Below, one piece after another: positions 1-8,538 of a DNA stretch of 64,000 bases. The stretch lies in NCBI RefSeq assembly GCF_049965315.1, contig NZ_JBMFWL010000001.1, forward strand, positions 62,001 to 126,000, given 5' to 3'. Position 1 is the first letter of the stretch, and each line of letters opens with the position of its first letter. Position numbers and translations under genes: made by a program. A model generated the notes under the pieces. It did not search any database and had not been told where the DNA came from. It was given only the letters and a program-made list of their open reading frames with translations. Source of the stretch: Acidithiobacillus_B sp049965315 (GTDB taxonomy: Bacteria > Pseudomonadota > Gammaproteobacteria > Acidithiobacillales > Acidithiobacillaceae).

Positions 1-226
1 CTTCCATTTGTGCGCGGGGAATCATGGCATCGCGTACCGTAAGCTCGGCCATGCGGAAAATGCCATCGACCATGCGCGCGGCTTCGGCGTCGATGATCTG
101 CCGCTCGCCCGCCTCCCGGATGAGCTCCAGAAGCCCTTCCTGATCTTCAATGTTGCCGCGTAAGGACTGCGTAAAACGCTCCCACCAACTGCGGGGGCGT
201 TCGGGACCACTTCGATCGTCATTCAT
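1..226 (-). CDS. corC: CorC/HlyC-family protein, N-terminal part
   Basis: Only the first 75 codons lie in the window; the gene runs off the left edge. Reading from the ATG at 226, the product begins MNDDRSGPERPRSWWERF and continues through a conserved stretch ending ELTVRDAMIPRAQME, the usual lead-in to the paired CBS domains of the CorC (YbeX) family. These proteins are linked to magnesium/cobalt efflux and to ribosome homeostasis. The start overlaps the ybeY stop by 8 bp, and the order miaB-phoH-ybeY-corC is the standard proteobacterial one, which supports the call despite the truncation by the window. Confidence 0.88.
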   Translation of the reverse strand, partial: MNDDRSGPERPRSWWERFTQSLRGNIEDQEGLLELIREAGERQIIDAEAARMVDGIFRMAELTVRDAMIPRAQME

Positions 227-725
227 GGACGGCGGATTGCACGTAAGGGTCGGCCACACCCATTTCAGCCAGAAAACGGCATTCCAGCGCTTCCATCTCC
301 GCCGCTTCCGCCTCGTTCTGGTGATCATAACCGAGGAGATGCAGCGTGCTGTGAATCAGCAGGTGACGGTAATGGGCCAGCAGGCCTTTGCCCTGCTCGG
401 CGGCCTCCCGCGCCACTACGGCGGGTGCGATGGCCATATCACCGAGGAGATCGCGGCGGAAGATCGCCGGCAGGGACGGCTGCGGAAAGGAAAGGCAATT
501 GGTGGGGACGTCCTTGCCCCGAAAAGCGGCGTTGAGGGCCGCCATTGCGGCATCGTCCACAAAACGCAGGGAAATCTCCGCGTAGCGGCCCGCCTCCAGC
601 CGCGGGGACGGGGCCTGCAACGCCGCCAGGATGGCCCGCCGCGCCTGCGTCCGGGAGGGCAGGGGCACGTCCTCCCCAAGGGCATCACTGCCGATGTGCA
701 GGATCAAGGCCGGACGCGCCCTCAC
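219..725 (-). CDS. ybeY: Endoribonuclease YbeY (16S rRNA maturation and quality control)
   Basis: 168 aa, normal for the family. The signature zinc-binding motif H-x3-H-x5-H is present in HSTLHLLGYDH about two thirds of the way in, preceded by the conserved core containing NCLSFP and the LLGDMAIAP strand. YbeY is a single-strand RNase that helps mature the 3' end of 16S rRNA and acts in ribosome quality control. The start overlaps the phoH stop (ATGA), so the two genes are translationally coupled; the stop overlaps corC by 8 bp. Confidence 0.95.
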   Translation of the reverse strand: MRARPALILHIGSDALGEDVPLPSRTQARRAILAALQAPSPRLEAGRYAEISLRFVDDAAMAALNAAFRGKDVPTNCLSFPQPSLPAIFRRDLLGDMAIAPAVVAREAAEQGKGLLAHYRHLLIHSTLHLLGYDHQNEAEAAEMEALECRFLAEMGVADPYVQSAVHE

Positions 726-1676
726 GGTTTCTCCCCCAGGCGATCATAGGCCTCGACGATGCGCGCCACCAGGGGATGGCGCACCACATCGGCGCTCTGG
801 AAAAAGACCATGTCGATCCCCTGCACCCCCTGCAATACCTCGATGGCCTGCACCAGACCTGAGAGTTGGCCACGGGGCAGGTCCACCTGGGTCACATCGC
901 CGGTGACCACGGCCTTGGCGCCAAAACCGATGCGGGTGAGGAACATCTTCATCTGCTCCGGCGTGGTGTTTTGCGCCTCGTCGAGGATGATGAAGGCATC
1001 ATTGAGGGTACGGCCGCGCATGTAGGCCAGGGGTGCCACCTCGATGACCTGGCGCTCGATGAGCTTGGCCACCTTTTCAAAGCCCAGCATTTCATAAAGG
1101 GCGTCATAGAGGGGGCGCAGATAGGGATCCACCTTCTCGCTCAGGGTACCGGGCAAAAAGCCCAGACGCTCCCCCGCCTCCACCGCCGGCCGCACCAGGA
1201 CCAGGCGGCGGATATGATTCTGCTCCATCTGCTCAACGGCGGCGGCCACGGCAAGGTAGGTCTTGCCGGTCCCCGCCGGACCAATGCCGAAGGTCAGGTC
1301 ATTGCCGCGGATGGACTGCAGATACTGGCGCTGGCGCAAGCCACGGCCACCCACCAGGCCCTTGAGGGTCTGGATGCCCGCCACCTCCGATTCCGCGGCG
1401 CCGGGCTCCGCTTCCAGCCGCACTCCCTGGATGCTGTGATGGACGAAATGCGGGCTGATATGGCGCCCCTGGCGAATCTGCGCGTAGAGCACGTCCAACA
1501 CCCCTTCGGCAGCCTGCACGGCCGGTTCCGGGCCGGTAATGTGAAAGCGGCCGCCCCGCGGCAGGATCACGACGCCCAGGCGCGATTCGATCTGTTTGAT
1601 ATGGCTGTCCAGTTCTCCGGAGAGTTCGGCCAGCATGCTGGCGCTGGCGCCATCCGCGACGAATTCGCCGTGGACG

Positions 1677-1690
<14 letters not shown>
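722..1690 (-). CDS. ybeZ: PhoH-like ATPase (YbeZ)
   Basis: 322 aa starting MPELNVHGEF. The open frame extends further upstream, but that part lies inside miaB and its composition is that of a shadow frame, so the ATG at 1690 is preferred. An N-terminal KH-like/RNA-binding segment precedes the PhoH P-loop domain: Walker A GPAGTGKT near residue 150 and Walker B ILDEAQN near residue 240. It is the usual partner of YbeY, thought to act in RNA metabolism. It overlaps the end of miaB by 14 bp and ybeY by 4 bp, consistent with one operon. Confidence 0.93.
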
Positions 1691-3089
<1,399 letters not shown>

Positions 3090-3171
3090 AGGGCCGCCCC
3101 CCCACCTTGACAAGGGCAGCGCGAAAAACGGCGGGTCCATTGCCGTCTTTCGCCACACCGGACAAAGGAGA

Positions 3172-3567
3172 TCATCCCTGGCCCAGCGCCTCCTGCACAT
3201 AGCGATGGAAGATCACGTCATCCTTTTCGCTGCCCAGGATCCCGAAGCGGCTGGTTACGGCGGTTACCTGCAAGCCTTTTTGGGCCACGCTGATATCCAC
3301 CAGCATGTGGCCCTGGCGGGCGTGAATGACGGTCGCATCCGCCCCTTCGCGATCCGTTTTCAGGACGACGCATTGCATCCGCGCCAGGGCCGTCTGCACC
3401 GCAGTCAAGGTGGGCGCATAGGCGCTCGGATAATATTGGGTGGTCTGCCCGGCATAGACGCCGGCGGCCCCCGCCCCGGCGACGCCTCCCGCCACCACGG
3501 CACATCCGGCGAGGGGGAGCGTGACCGAAATCACAACGGCAAGCAAAACGGCAGCGAGACTTTTCAT
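3172..3567 (-). CDS. Small lipoprotein, DUF3568-like
   Basis: 131 aa. The start at MKSLAAVLL is chosen because it gives a clean lipoprotein signal: basic N-terminus, hydrophobic core and lipobox LAGC near residue 22. The mature part begins with a Gly/Ala-rich segment (VVAGGVAGAGAAGVYAG), then a soluble alpha/beta region of about 90 residues with a single later Cys. The arrangement matches the family often annotated DUF3568, whose function is unknown. A TATACT -10-like hexamer lies on the minus strand at 3595-3600, 28 bp upstream of the start, without a convincing -35. Confidence 0.7.
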   Translation of the reverse strand: MKSLAAVLLAVVISVTLPLAGCAVVAGGVAGAGAAGVYAGQTTQYYPSAYAPTLTAVQTALARMQCVVLKTDREGADATVIHARQGHMLVDISVAQKGLQVTAVTSRFGILGSEKDDVIFHRYVQEALGQG

Positions 3568-3738
3568 GGACTTCCCCAACAAACGAAGGGCAGCAGTATA
3601 ACGCATCCCAGCGGGTGGCAGGTAATCGGTCGGATCAATGATGGGGATGGCAGGGAAGGGAAATGGGCAGGCCCGGCTGGACCGACCTGCCCCGGTACCG
3701 CTGTTCGCCTGAAAACGGCAGTTGTCGGACCGCTGGGA

Positions 3739-4047
3739 TCAGTCGCTGTTGGGACCTTCCACGGAGTTTTCCAGCACCCGGCCGCTGACGGCGTCGATCC
3801 CCACTTCGTGGGTCACGGCACCCTGGCGGATATCAAAGGAATAGCGCAGGCCGCTGCCGCCCTTTTCCTTTTCCAGTTCTTCCTTGACGATCTTGCCCGG
3901 GAAGACCTTGGTAGCGGCCTGCCGTGCCTGGGGCAGGGTAACCTTGGCGTCCTTGGCATACTGTTCGCCGGTGAAGGCCCAGGCGCTGGTCGTGACCAGG
4001 GCCAAGGTGCCCGCAAACATGGCGAATATCCAGATTGGCTTTTTCAT
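3739..4047 (-). CDS. PepSY-domain periplasmic protein
   Basis: 102 aa. A signal peptide (MKKPIWIFAMFAG... ending in SAWA) is followed by one PepSY domain: LPQARQAATKVFPGKIVKEELEKE, then a SFDIR strand and GIDAVSGRVLE. PepSY domains are small periplasmic modules associated with peptidase inhibition or sensing. The start has a good ribosome site (AGAGGAAAT ending 6 bp before the ATG), preferred to an upstream in-frame codon. A direct repeat resembling a PmrA/QseB-type box lies at 4111-4127. Confidence 0.8.
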   Translation of the reverse strand: MKKPIWIFAMFAGTLALVTTSAWAFTGEQYAKDAKVTLPQARQAATKVFPGKIVKEELEKEKGGSGLRYSFDIRQGAVTHEVGIDAVSGRVLENSVEGPNSD

Positions 4048-4110
4048 GATGATTTCCTCTTGTCGCAAAGACCCCGTTCATTCGGGATGAGGCCATCCTG
4101 CGCCGCGTAC

Positions 4111-4127
4111 CTTAACAGAACCTGAAG
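4111..4127. promoter_or_regulatory. PmrA/QseB-like direct repeat (candidate)
   Basis: CTTAACAGAACCTGAAG resembles two YTTAAK half-sites separated by 5 bp, with two deviations (last base of the first half, third base of the second). It lies between the divergent PepSY and methyltransferase-like genes. PepSY genes are often controlled by PmrA/QseB-type regulators, but no such regulator is in the window. Confidence 0.25.
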
Positions 4128-4277
4128 GGATCATTATCCTGGATCCGGCACCTGGCGGAGGTGTTTTTGCTTCGGCGGCAGGGGGTGGACGCAGGGGCGG
4201 GTGGCTTGCAGGCCGGTACGATCTGGGCCCATCATAGAATCCTTTCCAAGCCGCAAGAAGCCGCTGACGGGGGGTTG

Positions 4278-4856
4278 ATGCAGAAAAAAAACGGTCGGGT
4301 AGCGAACGCCTGGCATTTTACCCGCGAGTTTTTGAGAGATCCGCAAGCCATCGGCGCGGTGGTGCCCAGTTCTCCCTTTCTGGCGCGGCGAATGGCGAGC
4401 CTGGTGCCGCCCGGTCCGGGGGCGGTCTTGGAATTGGGTCCGGGGATGGGGCCCGTCACTGCGGCGCTCCTGGAAAGTGGCGTAAAGCCGGCGGAACTGA
4501 TCCTGGTGGAACGCTCGCCGCGCCTCGCCCAGCATTTGTGCCATCGTTTTCCGGGCGTAGAAGTCCTGCAAGGGGATGCCGCCGATCTCCAGGCCCTGTT
4601 GGCCGGCCGCGCAGCGGTACGCGCGGTGGTGTCGAGCCTGCCCCTGCGCAGCATGCCCCGGGAGGTGGTGCAACGGATCCTGCAACGCCTGCCGGCCATC
4701 AGCCGACCAGGTACCGTCTTTATCCAGTTTACCTACCATTTTCGCAGTTCCTGCCGAGAACTGCCGGCGGGATTCGAACGCGGGCGCGCCAGCGTGGTCT
4801 GGCGCAACCTGCCACCGGCGCGGGTGGACGCCTTCACCTTCCGCGCTCCGTCCTGA
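4278..4856 (+). CDS. SAM-dependent methyltransferase, PmtA-like (phospholipid N-methyltransferase family)
   Basis: 192 aa. The class-I methyltransferase motif VLELGPGMGPVT is near residue 52, and the acidic motif II is in LILVERSPRLAQHL. It is followed by GDAADL and the catalytic-region motif VVSSLPLRSMP, which is characteristic of the PmtA/RsmA-like family, and by FIQFTYHF near the end. PmtA methylates phosphatidylethanolamine towards phosphatidylcholine; some relatives have other substrates, so function is assigned at family level. Start at MQKKNGRVANAW, with a G-run just upstream. It is convergent with the CDF gene. Confidence 0.75.
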   Translation: MQKKNGRVANAWHFTREFLRDPQAIGAVVPSSPFLARRMASLVPPGPGAVLELGPGMGPVTAALLESGVKPAELILVERSPRLAQHLCHRFPGVEVLQGDAADLQALLAGRAAVRAVVSSLPLRSMPREVVQRILQRLPAISRPGTVFIQFTYHFRSSCRELPAGFERGRASVVWRNLPPARVDAFTFRAPS

Positions 4857-4942
4857 TCCCGGCGGGATGGAGCGGAGAACAACCGGCGCGGGCCGCCGCA
4901 GCGAAAAACACCCGCGGCGACTGCCGGCCCCCGGATAAAAGG

Positions 4943-5896
4943 CTATGCCGAAGCAGCGGTGCCGTGGCCGTCCCCGGGTACGGCGGGCGCTTGCGGCCAC
5001 CGGCGCAGGGGTTGAACATCCGTCTCGGGCTGCAGGGTGATATGCCGGATGCCAAAACGTCCATCCAGGAGTGCTCGCTCGGCGGCCAGGACCTGCGGCC
5101 ACTGGCGCAGGTCCTGGACCAGCAGGTGCCCCGATAGGGCGACGGACTCGGAGCTGATGGTCCAGACATGCAGGTCATGGACCGAAAGGACGCCCCCGAC
5201 CCCCGCCATCGCCTCGCCGATCTCGCGCAAGTCCAGGTTCAGCGGCGTCCCCTCCATGAGCACATGGACCGTCTCGCGCAAGAGGCGCAGGCTGGAGAAG
5301 AGGATGATGGCACCGATGAACAGGGAAAGGATGGGGTCGATGGGCATCCAGCCCGTAAAGGTGACAATGACACCGGCCACGACCGCAGCGAGGGAGCCCA
5401 GGAGATCGCCCAGGACATGCAACAGCGCCGCGCGCTGGTTGAAGGAGTGGGCATCACGGGCAAGGACCCAGGCCACCACGAGATTCAGCAGCAGGCCAAA
5501 GGCGGCCACCGCAATGACCACCGGGCCATCCACCGGCTCGGGATGGAGCAGCCGCAGCACGGCGCCCACGGCAATGGCCGCCACCACCCCCAGCATGAGC
5601 AGGGTGTTGAAGGCCGCCGCCAACACTTCCATGCGGGCCAGTCCATAGCTGTGCAGCAGGGAAGGCGGACGGCGCGACAGGCGGGCGACCAGGGCCGCCA
5701 GACCCAGGGCGGCACCGTCCGTCAGCATGTGACCGGCATCCCCCAGCAGCGCCATGGAACCCGCCATCCACCCCGCCCCGGCCTCCACCGCCGCGTAACC
5801 CAGGACCAGGGCCAGACTCCACAACAGGGCCGTGCCCCGGGCCGCAGGATGGTGATGATGCGCAGCATGATCGTGACTGCTCGGGGAATGGCTCAT
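4943..5896 (-). CDS. Cation diffusion facilitator (Zn/Co/Cd exporter, ZitB/CzcD-like)
   Basis: 317 aa. The N-terminus is His-rich (SSHDHAAHHHHPAA), typical of zinc-transporting CDF proteins. Six membrane segments follow, with the metal-site motifs DAGHMLTD in TM2 and HVLGD in TM5. The C-terminal cytoplasmic domain contains VHDLHVWTI, the usual dimerisation/metal-sensing region. Start MSHSPSSHD is chosen because it places the His-rich segment directly before TM1; the longer open frame upstream has poor composition. It exports divalent metals from the cytoplasm in exchange for protons. Confidence 0.9.
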   Translation of the reverse strand: MSHSPSSHDHAAHHHHPAARGTALLWSLALVLGYAAVEAGAGWMAGSMALLGDAGHMLTDGAALGLAALVARLSRRPPSLLHSYGLARMEVLAAAFNTLLMLGVVAAIAVGAVLRLLHPEPVDGPVVIAVAAFGLLLNLVVAWVLARDAHSFNQRAALLHVLGDLLGSLAAVVAGVIVTFTGWMPIDPILSLFIGAIILFSSLRLLRETVHVLMEGTPLNLDLREIGEAMAGVGGVLSVHDLHVWTISSESVALSGHLLVQDLRQWPQVLAAERALLDGRFGIRHITLQPETDVQPLRRWPQAPAVPGDGHGTAASA

Positions 5897-5992
5897 GGCA
5901 CTCGGCAACCCATAGCCCACATCGGGCTCCTCATCATAACCGCACCTGACGGAACCAGGAAGAACCCGGAGAGACCCGGCAGCGGGGCTGGC

Positions 5993-6020
5993 TTGTACCG
6001 TCCCCGCCATGGGCCATAAT
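5993..6020 (+). promoter_or_regulatory. Candidate sigma-70 promoter of the patatin-like gene
   Basis: TTGTAC (5993-5998), 16 bp spacer, CATAAT (6015-6020). The predicted transcript would begin almost at the ATG at 6027, so the mRNA may be nearly leaderless; this also favours 6027 over the ATG at 6009, which lies inside the spacer. Confidence 0.45.
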
Positions 6021-6026
6021 AGCCCC

Positions 6027-6905
6027 ATGCACCAGCACAAACGACAGGGCATCACCTTGGTCCTGGGCTCCGGCGGCGCCCGGGGCCTGGCCCATGTGGG
6101 CGTGCTCCGGGCGCTGGAGGAGATGCAGGTTCCCATTGCCGCGGTGGTGGGCTGTTCCATCGGCGCCCAGATCGGCGCCCTCTATTGCGCCGGCATCCCC
6201 GTCGCGGACCTGGAGATGGAAGCACAGGGCATGCGCTGGTGGGAGGCGTTGCGCCTGTTTTTTCCGGATTTCGGTGGCGGGGGGCTGAGCAGCGGTGGCG
6301 CCATCGAAGGTTACCTGCGCCAGCGCCTCGGGGATCGCGACATCCAGGATTTTGCCACTCCCTTCGCCTGTGTCGCCACGGATCTCGTGGCCGGCCGGGA
6401 GGTGGTCCTCACCGAGGGCCCGGCGCTGGCCGCCGTACGCGCCAGCATCGCACTGCCCGTGGTGCTTAGCCCGCAGCGGCTGGGAGGGCGCATACTCGCC
6501 GACGGTGGTCTGGTGGACCCGGTTCCCGTGGTCGTGGCCAGGGCGCTCTTTCCGGGACCGCTACTGGCGGTGCTGGTGCATGTGGCCACCCAACATGACG
6601 AACCCTGGCCGCCGCGGGACAACGGCATGCTGCCCCGCATCAACCTGTTCAACCGCGGCGACGACTGGGTGGCTGACCTGCCCTATCCCAATCTCGTCCA
6701 GACCATGCGGCGCGCGGTGGAAATCATGCAGGGCCGCATCGTCGAGATGCAGCTCCAGACCAGTCCGGCGGATTTGACCTTGCAACCGAAACTGGGGAAC
6801 ATCCTCACCCTGGAATTCCACAAGGGAGAGGCGGCGGTGGCGGCGGGTTATCGGGCAGCTCGGGAGGCGACAGCCGCAATCATGGCGTTGCTGCAGCGTG
6901 AATAA
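6027..6905 (+). CDS. Patatin-like phospholipase (RssA-type)
   Basis: 292 aa. The patatin core is complete: oxyanion-hole glycines GSGGARGLAHVG near residue 15, nucleophile elbow GCSIG near residue 43 and the Asp of the catalytic dyad in DGGLVDPVP near residue 160. Proteins of this type are cytoplasmic serine acyl hydrolases or phospholipases; RssA itself has no firm physiological role. A second ATG 18 bp upstream is possible. The end overlaps ubiC by 8 bp, although a lipase has no obvious tie to ubiquinone synthesis. Confidence 0.88.
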   Translation: MHQHKRQGITLVLGSGGARGLAHVGVLRALEEMQVPIAAVVGCSIGAQIGALYCAGIPVADLEMEAQGMRWWEALRLFFPDFGGGGLSSGGAIEGYLRQRLGDRDIQDFATPFACVATDLVAGREVVLTEGPALAAVRASIALPVVLSPQRLGGRILADGGLVDPVPVVVARALFPGPLLAVLVHVATQHDEPWPPRDNGMLPRINLFNRGDDWVADLPYPNLVQTMRRAVEIMQGRIVEMQLQTSPADLTLQPKLGNILTLEFHKGEAAVAAGYRAAREATAAIMALLQRE

Positions 6906-7425
6906 GCAGGGGCGCGGCGCGGTCATGCTGGTGCGCCGCCACGCGCCGCGGGCCTTGTGGCCATGGCTGGTGCTGCCCGCCTCCCTCACCGCCGCCCTGC
7001 GCCGCGCCTACGGCCGCAGCGATACCCCGCAGGTCCTGCTGCTGGGCAGCGGTCGCGGCGTGGCCCGGCCGGAGGAGCGCCGGCACCTGCGCCTGCACCG
7101 GGGCGAGCGGGTTTTTTGGCGTGAGGTCCTGCTCCATGGCGGCGATGCCGGCAGGCCCGCCCTCTGGGCACGCACCACGGTTCCCCTCCGGGGCCTGCGC
7201 CAGGGACTGTTACCACTGACCCGCCAGGGTACCCGGCCCATTGGCGACCTGCTCTTCCGCCACCGCCGGCTGCGCCGTTCGGCCATCGTCATCGAGCGTC
7301 GCCGTCGACAACGGGCATGGTCCTGGGCGCGGCGTTCCATCCTGCAGCGGGGTCCATCCCAGGCCCTCATCGAGGAACGCTTCAGCCATTACCTGCCGGC
7401 TTGGCATGGCCGGGGGCGGCGCTGA
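6898..7425 (+). CDS. ubiC: Chorismate pyruvate-lyase UbiC
   Basis: 175 aa with GTG start; an ATG at 6925 is an alternative. Conserved UbiC features appear in order: FWREVLL, WARTTVPLRGL, the RPIGDLLF segment and the late Glu in EERFSHYLP. The enzyme removes pyruvate from chorismate to give 4-hydroxybenzoate, the first step of ubiquinone synthesis. Unusually Arg-rich throughout. The stop overlaps the ubiA start (TGATG), so the two ubiquinone genes are coupled. Confidence 0.87.
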   Translation: MNKQGRGAVMLVRRHAPRALWPWLVLPASLTAALRRAYGRSDTPQVLLLGSGRGVARPEERRHLRLHRGERVFWREVLLHGGDAGRPALWARTTVPLRGLRQGLLPLTRQGTRPIGDLLFRHRRLRRSAIVIERRRRQRAWSWARRSILQRGPSQALIEERFSHYLPAWHGRGRR

Positions 7426-8291
7426 TGGGGCGCGCTTTCCCGCGGGAAAAATGGCGGGCTTATGCCGCCCTCATGCGGATCGACCGTCCCATCGGCACCC
7501 TGCTGCTGCTCTGGCCCACCTATTGGGCCCTGTGGCTGGCTGCGGGAGGCAATCCGCCCCTGGGCGTGTTTTTGATCTTCACCGCCGGCACCTTCCTCAT
7601 GCGCTCGGCCGGCTGCGTCATCAATGATTATTTCGATCGGGACTTCGACCGCCATGTCGCCCGCACCTGCCAGCGTCCCCTCGCCGCAGGCGTGGTCACC
7701 CCGCGGGAGGCCCTGGTCCTGTTCCTCCTGCTCTGCCTCGGGGCGGCGGCCCTGCTGCCTTTCCTCAACGGCCTGACCATCCTGCTGGCCGGGGGCGCGG
7801 TGCTGGTGACGGTGACCTATCCCCTCTGCAAACGCTTCACCCATTTGCCCCAGGCCTATCTTGGCCTGGCCTTTTCCTTCGGTATCCCCATGGCCTTTGC
7901 CGCCCAGACCGGCCACGTTCCGGCCCTGGCCTGGTGGCTCATGCTCGCCAATGTCTGCTGGGTACTGGCCTATGACACCGCTTATGCCATGGCCGATCGG
8001 CCCGATGACCTCAAGATCGGGGTCAAGTCCAGCGCCATCCTCTTCGGTCGCTACGACCGCCTGGCCATTGCCGGTTTTCATGGAATGATGCTGCTCATTC
8101 TCGCCCTTATCGGCCTGGATCTGCAGCTCCATTGGCCCTATTTCCTCAGCCTGTCGCTGGCCGCCCTGCTCGCCGCTTATGAGCAGTCCTTGTTGCGTGG
8201 TGACCGCGATCAGGCCTTTCGCGCCTTTCTCCACAACAACTGGCTGGGCATGGTCATCTTCGGCGGCATCATGGGCGGCCTAGGCCATTGA
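7425..8291 (+). CDS. ubiA: 4-hydroxybenzoate polyprenyltransferase UbiA
   Basis: 288 aa integral membrane prenyltransferase. Both Asp-rich substrate/Mg motifs are present: NDYFDRDFDRHV near residue 66 and the second in DTAYAMADRPDDLKIGV near residue 185; the ARTCQRPLAAG loop is also typical. It attaches the polyprenyl tail to 4-hydroxybenzoate produced by UbiC. The start is fixed by the 1-bp overlap with the ubiC stop. Confidence 0.95.
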   Translation: MGRAFPREKWRAYAALMRIDRPIGTLLLLWPTYWALWLAAGGNPPLGVFLIFTAGTFLMRSAGCVINDYFDRDFDRHVARTCQRPLAAGVVTPREALVLFLLLCLGAAALLPFLNGLTILLAGGAVLVTVTYPLCKRFTHLPQAYLGLAFSFGIPMAFAAQTGHVPALAWWLMLANVCWVLAYDTAYAMADRPDDLKIGVKSSAILFGRYDRLAIAGFHGMMLLILALIGLDLQLHWPYFLSLSLAALLAAYEQSLLRGDRDQAFRAFLHNNWLGMVIFGGIMGGLGH

Positions 8292-8335
8292 TCGCGCAAC
8301 TCAAGAATGCCTTCCTCCAGTATTCGCCCACAAAC

Positions 8336-8344
8336 TTATACACA
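8336..8344 (+). promoter_or_regulatory. DnaA box 1 (TTATACACA)
   Basis: Exact match to the DnaA box consensus TTATNCACA, in the AT-rich spacer (8292-8538) between ubiA and priA. The tract 8390-8440 (runs of A and T, TATATC, TTTTTATTG, TTTATAG) is strikingly AT-rich against the surrounding high-GC genes. A TATAGT hexamer at 8426-8431 could be a -10 element for priA but has no clear -35. Confidence 0.55.
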
Positions 8345-8511
8345 GTTTATTTCTATGCCCCTTTCCCTCGCACGACCTTGCCAAAGCCCAGCAAAAAAAT
8401 TATATCTCACTGTTTTTATTGTGTTTATAGTGTTGCCACTTTTTTAGGCATGGGAACTAAAGCCTTATGGAACGGGGCCTCTGGGGGGTTCTTCGGTACC
8501 CATGCACAGAG

Positions 8512-8520
8512 TTATCCACA
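8512..8520 (+). promoter_or_regulatory. DnaA box 2 (TTATCCACA)
   Basis: Exact match to the high-affinity DnaA box, in the same orientation as box 1 and 176 bp from it, ending 18 bp before the priA start. A degenerate inverted copy (TGTGGGCAA, two mismatches) follows at 8526-8534. The position suggests DnaA could control priA expression. Confidence 0.6.
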
Positions 8521-8538
8521 GATCGTGTGGGCAACTGT

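Noticed and set aside
8292..8538. Chromosomal origin oriC
   Set aside because: Only two exact DnaA boxes 176 bp apart and none of the usual origin neighbours (dnaA, dnaN, gyrB, mnmG, rpmH) in view.
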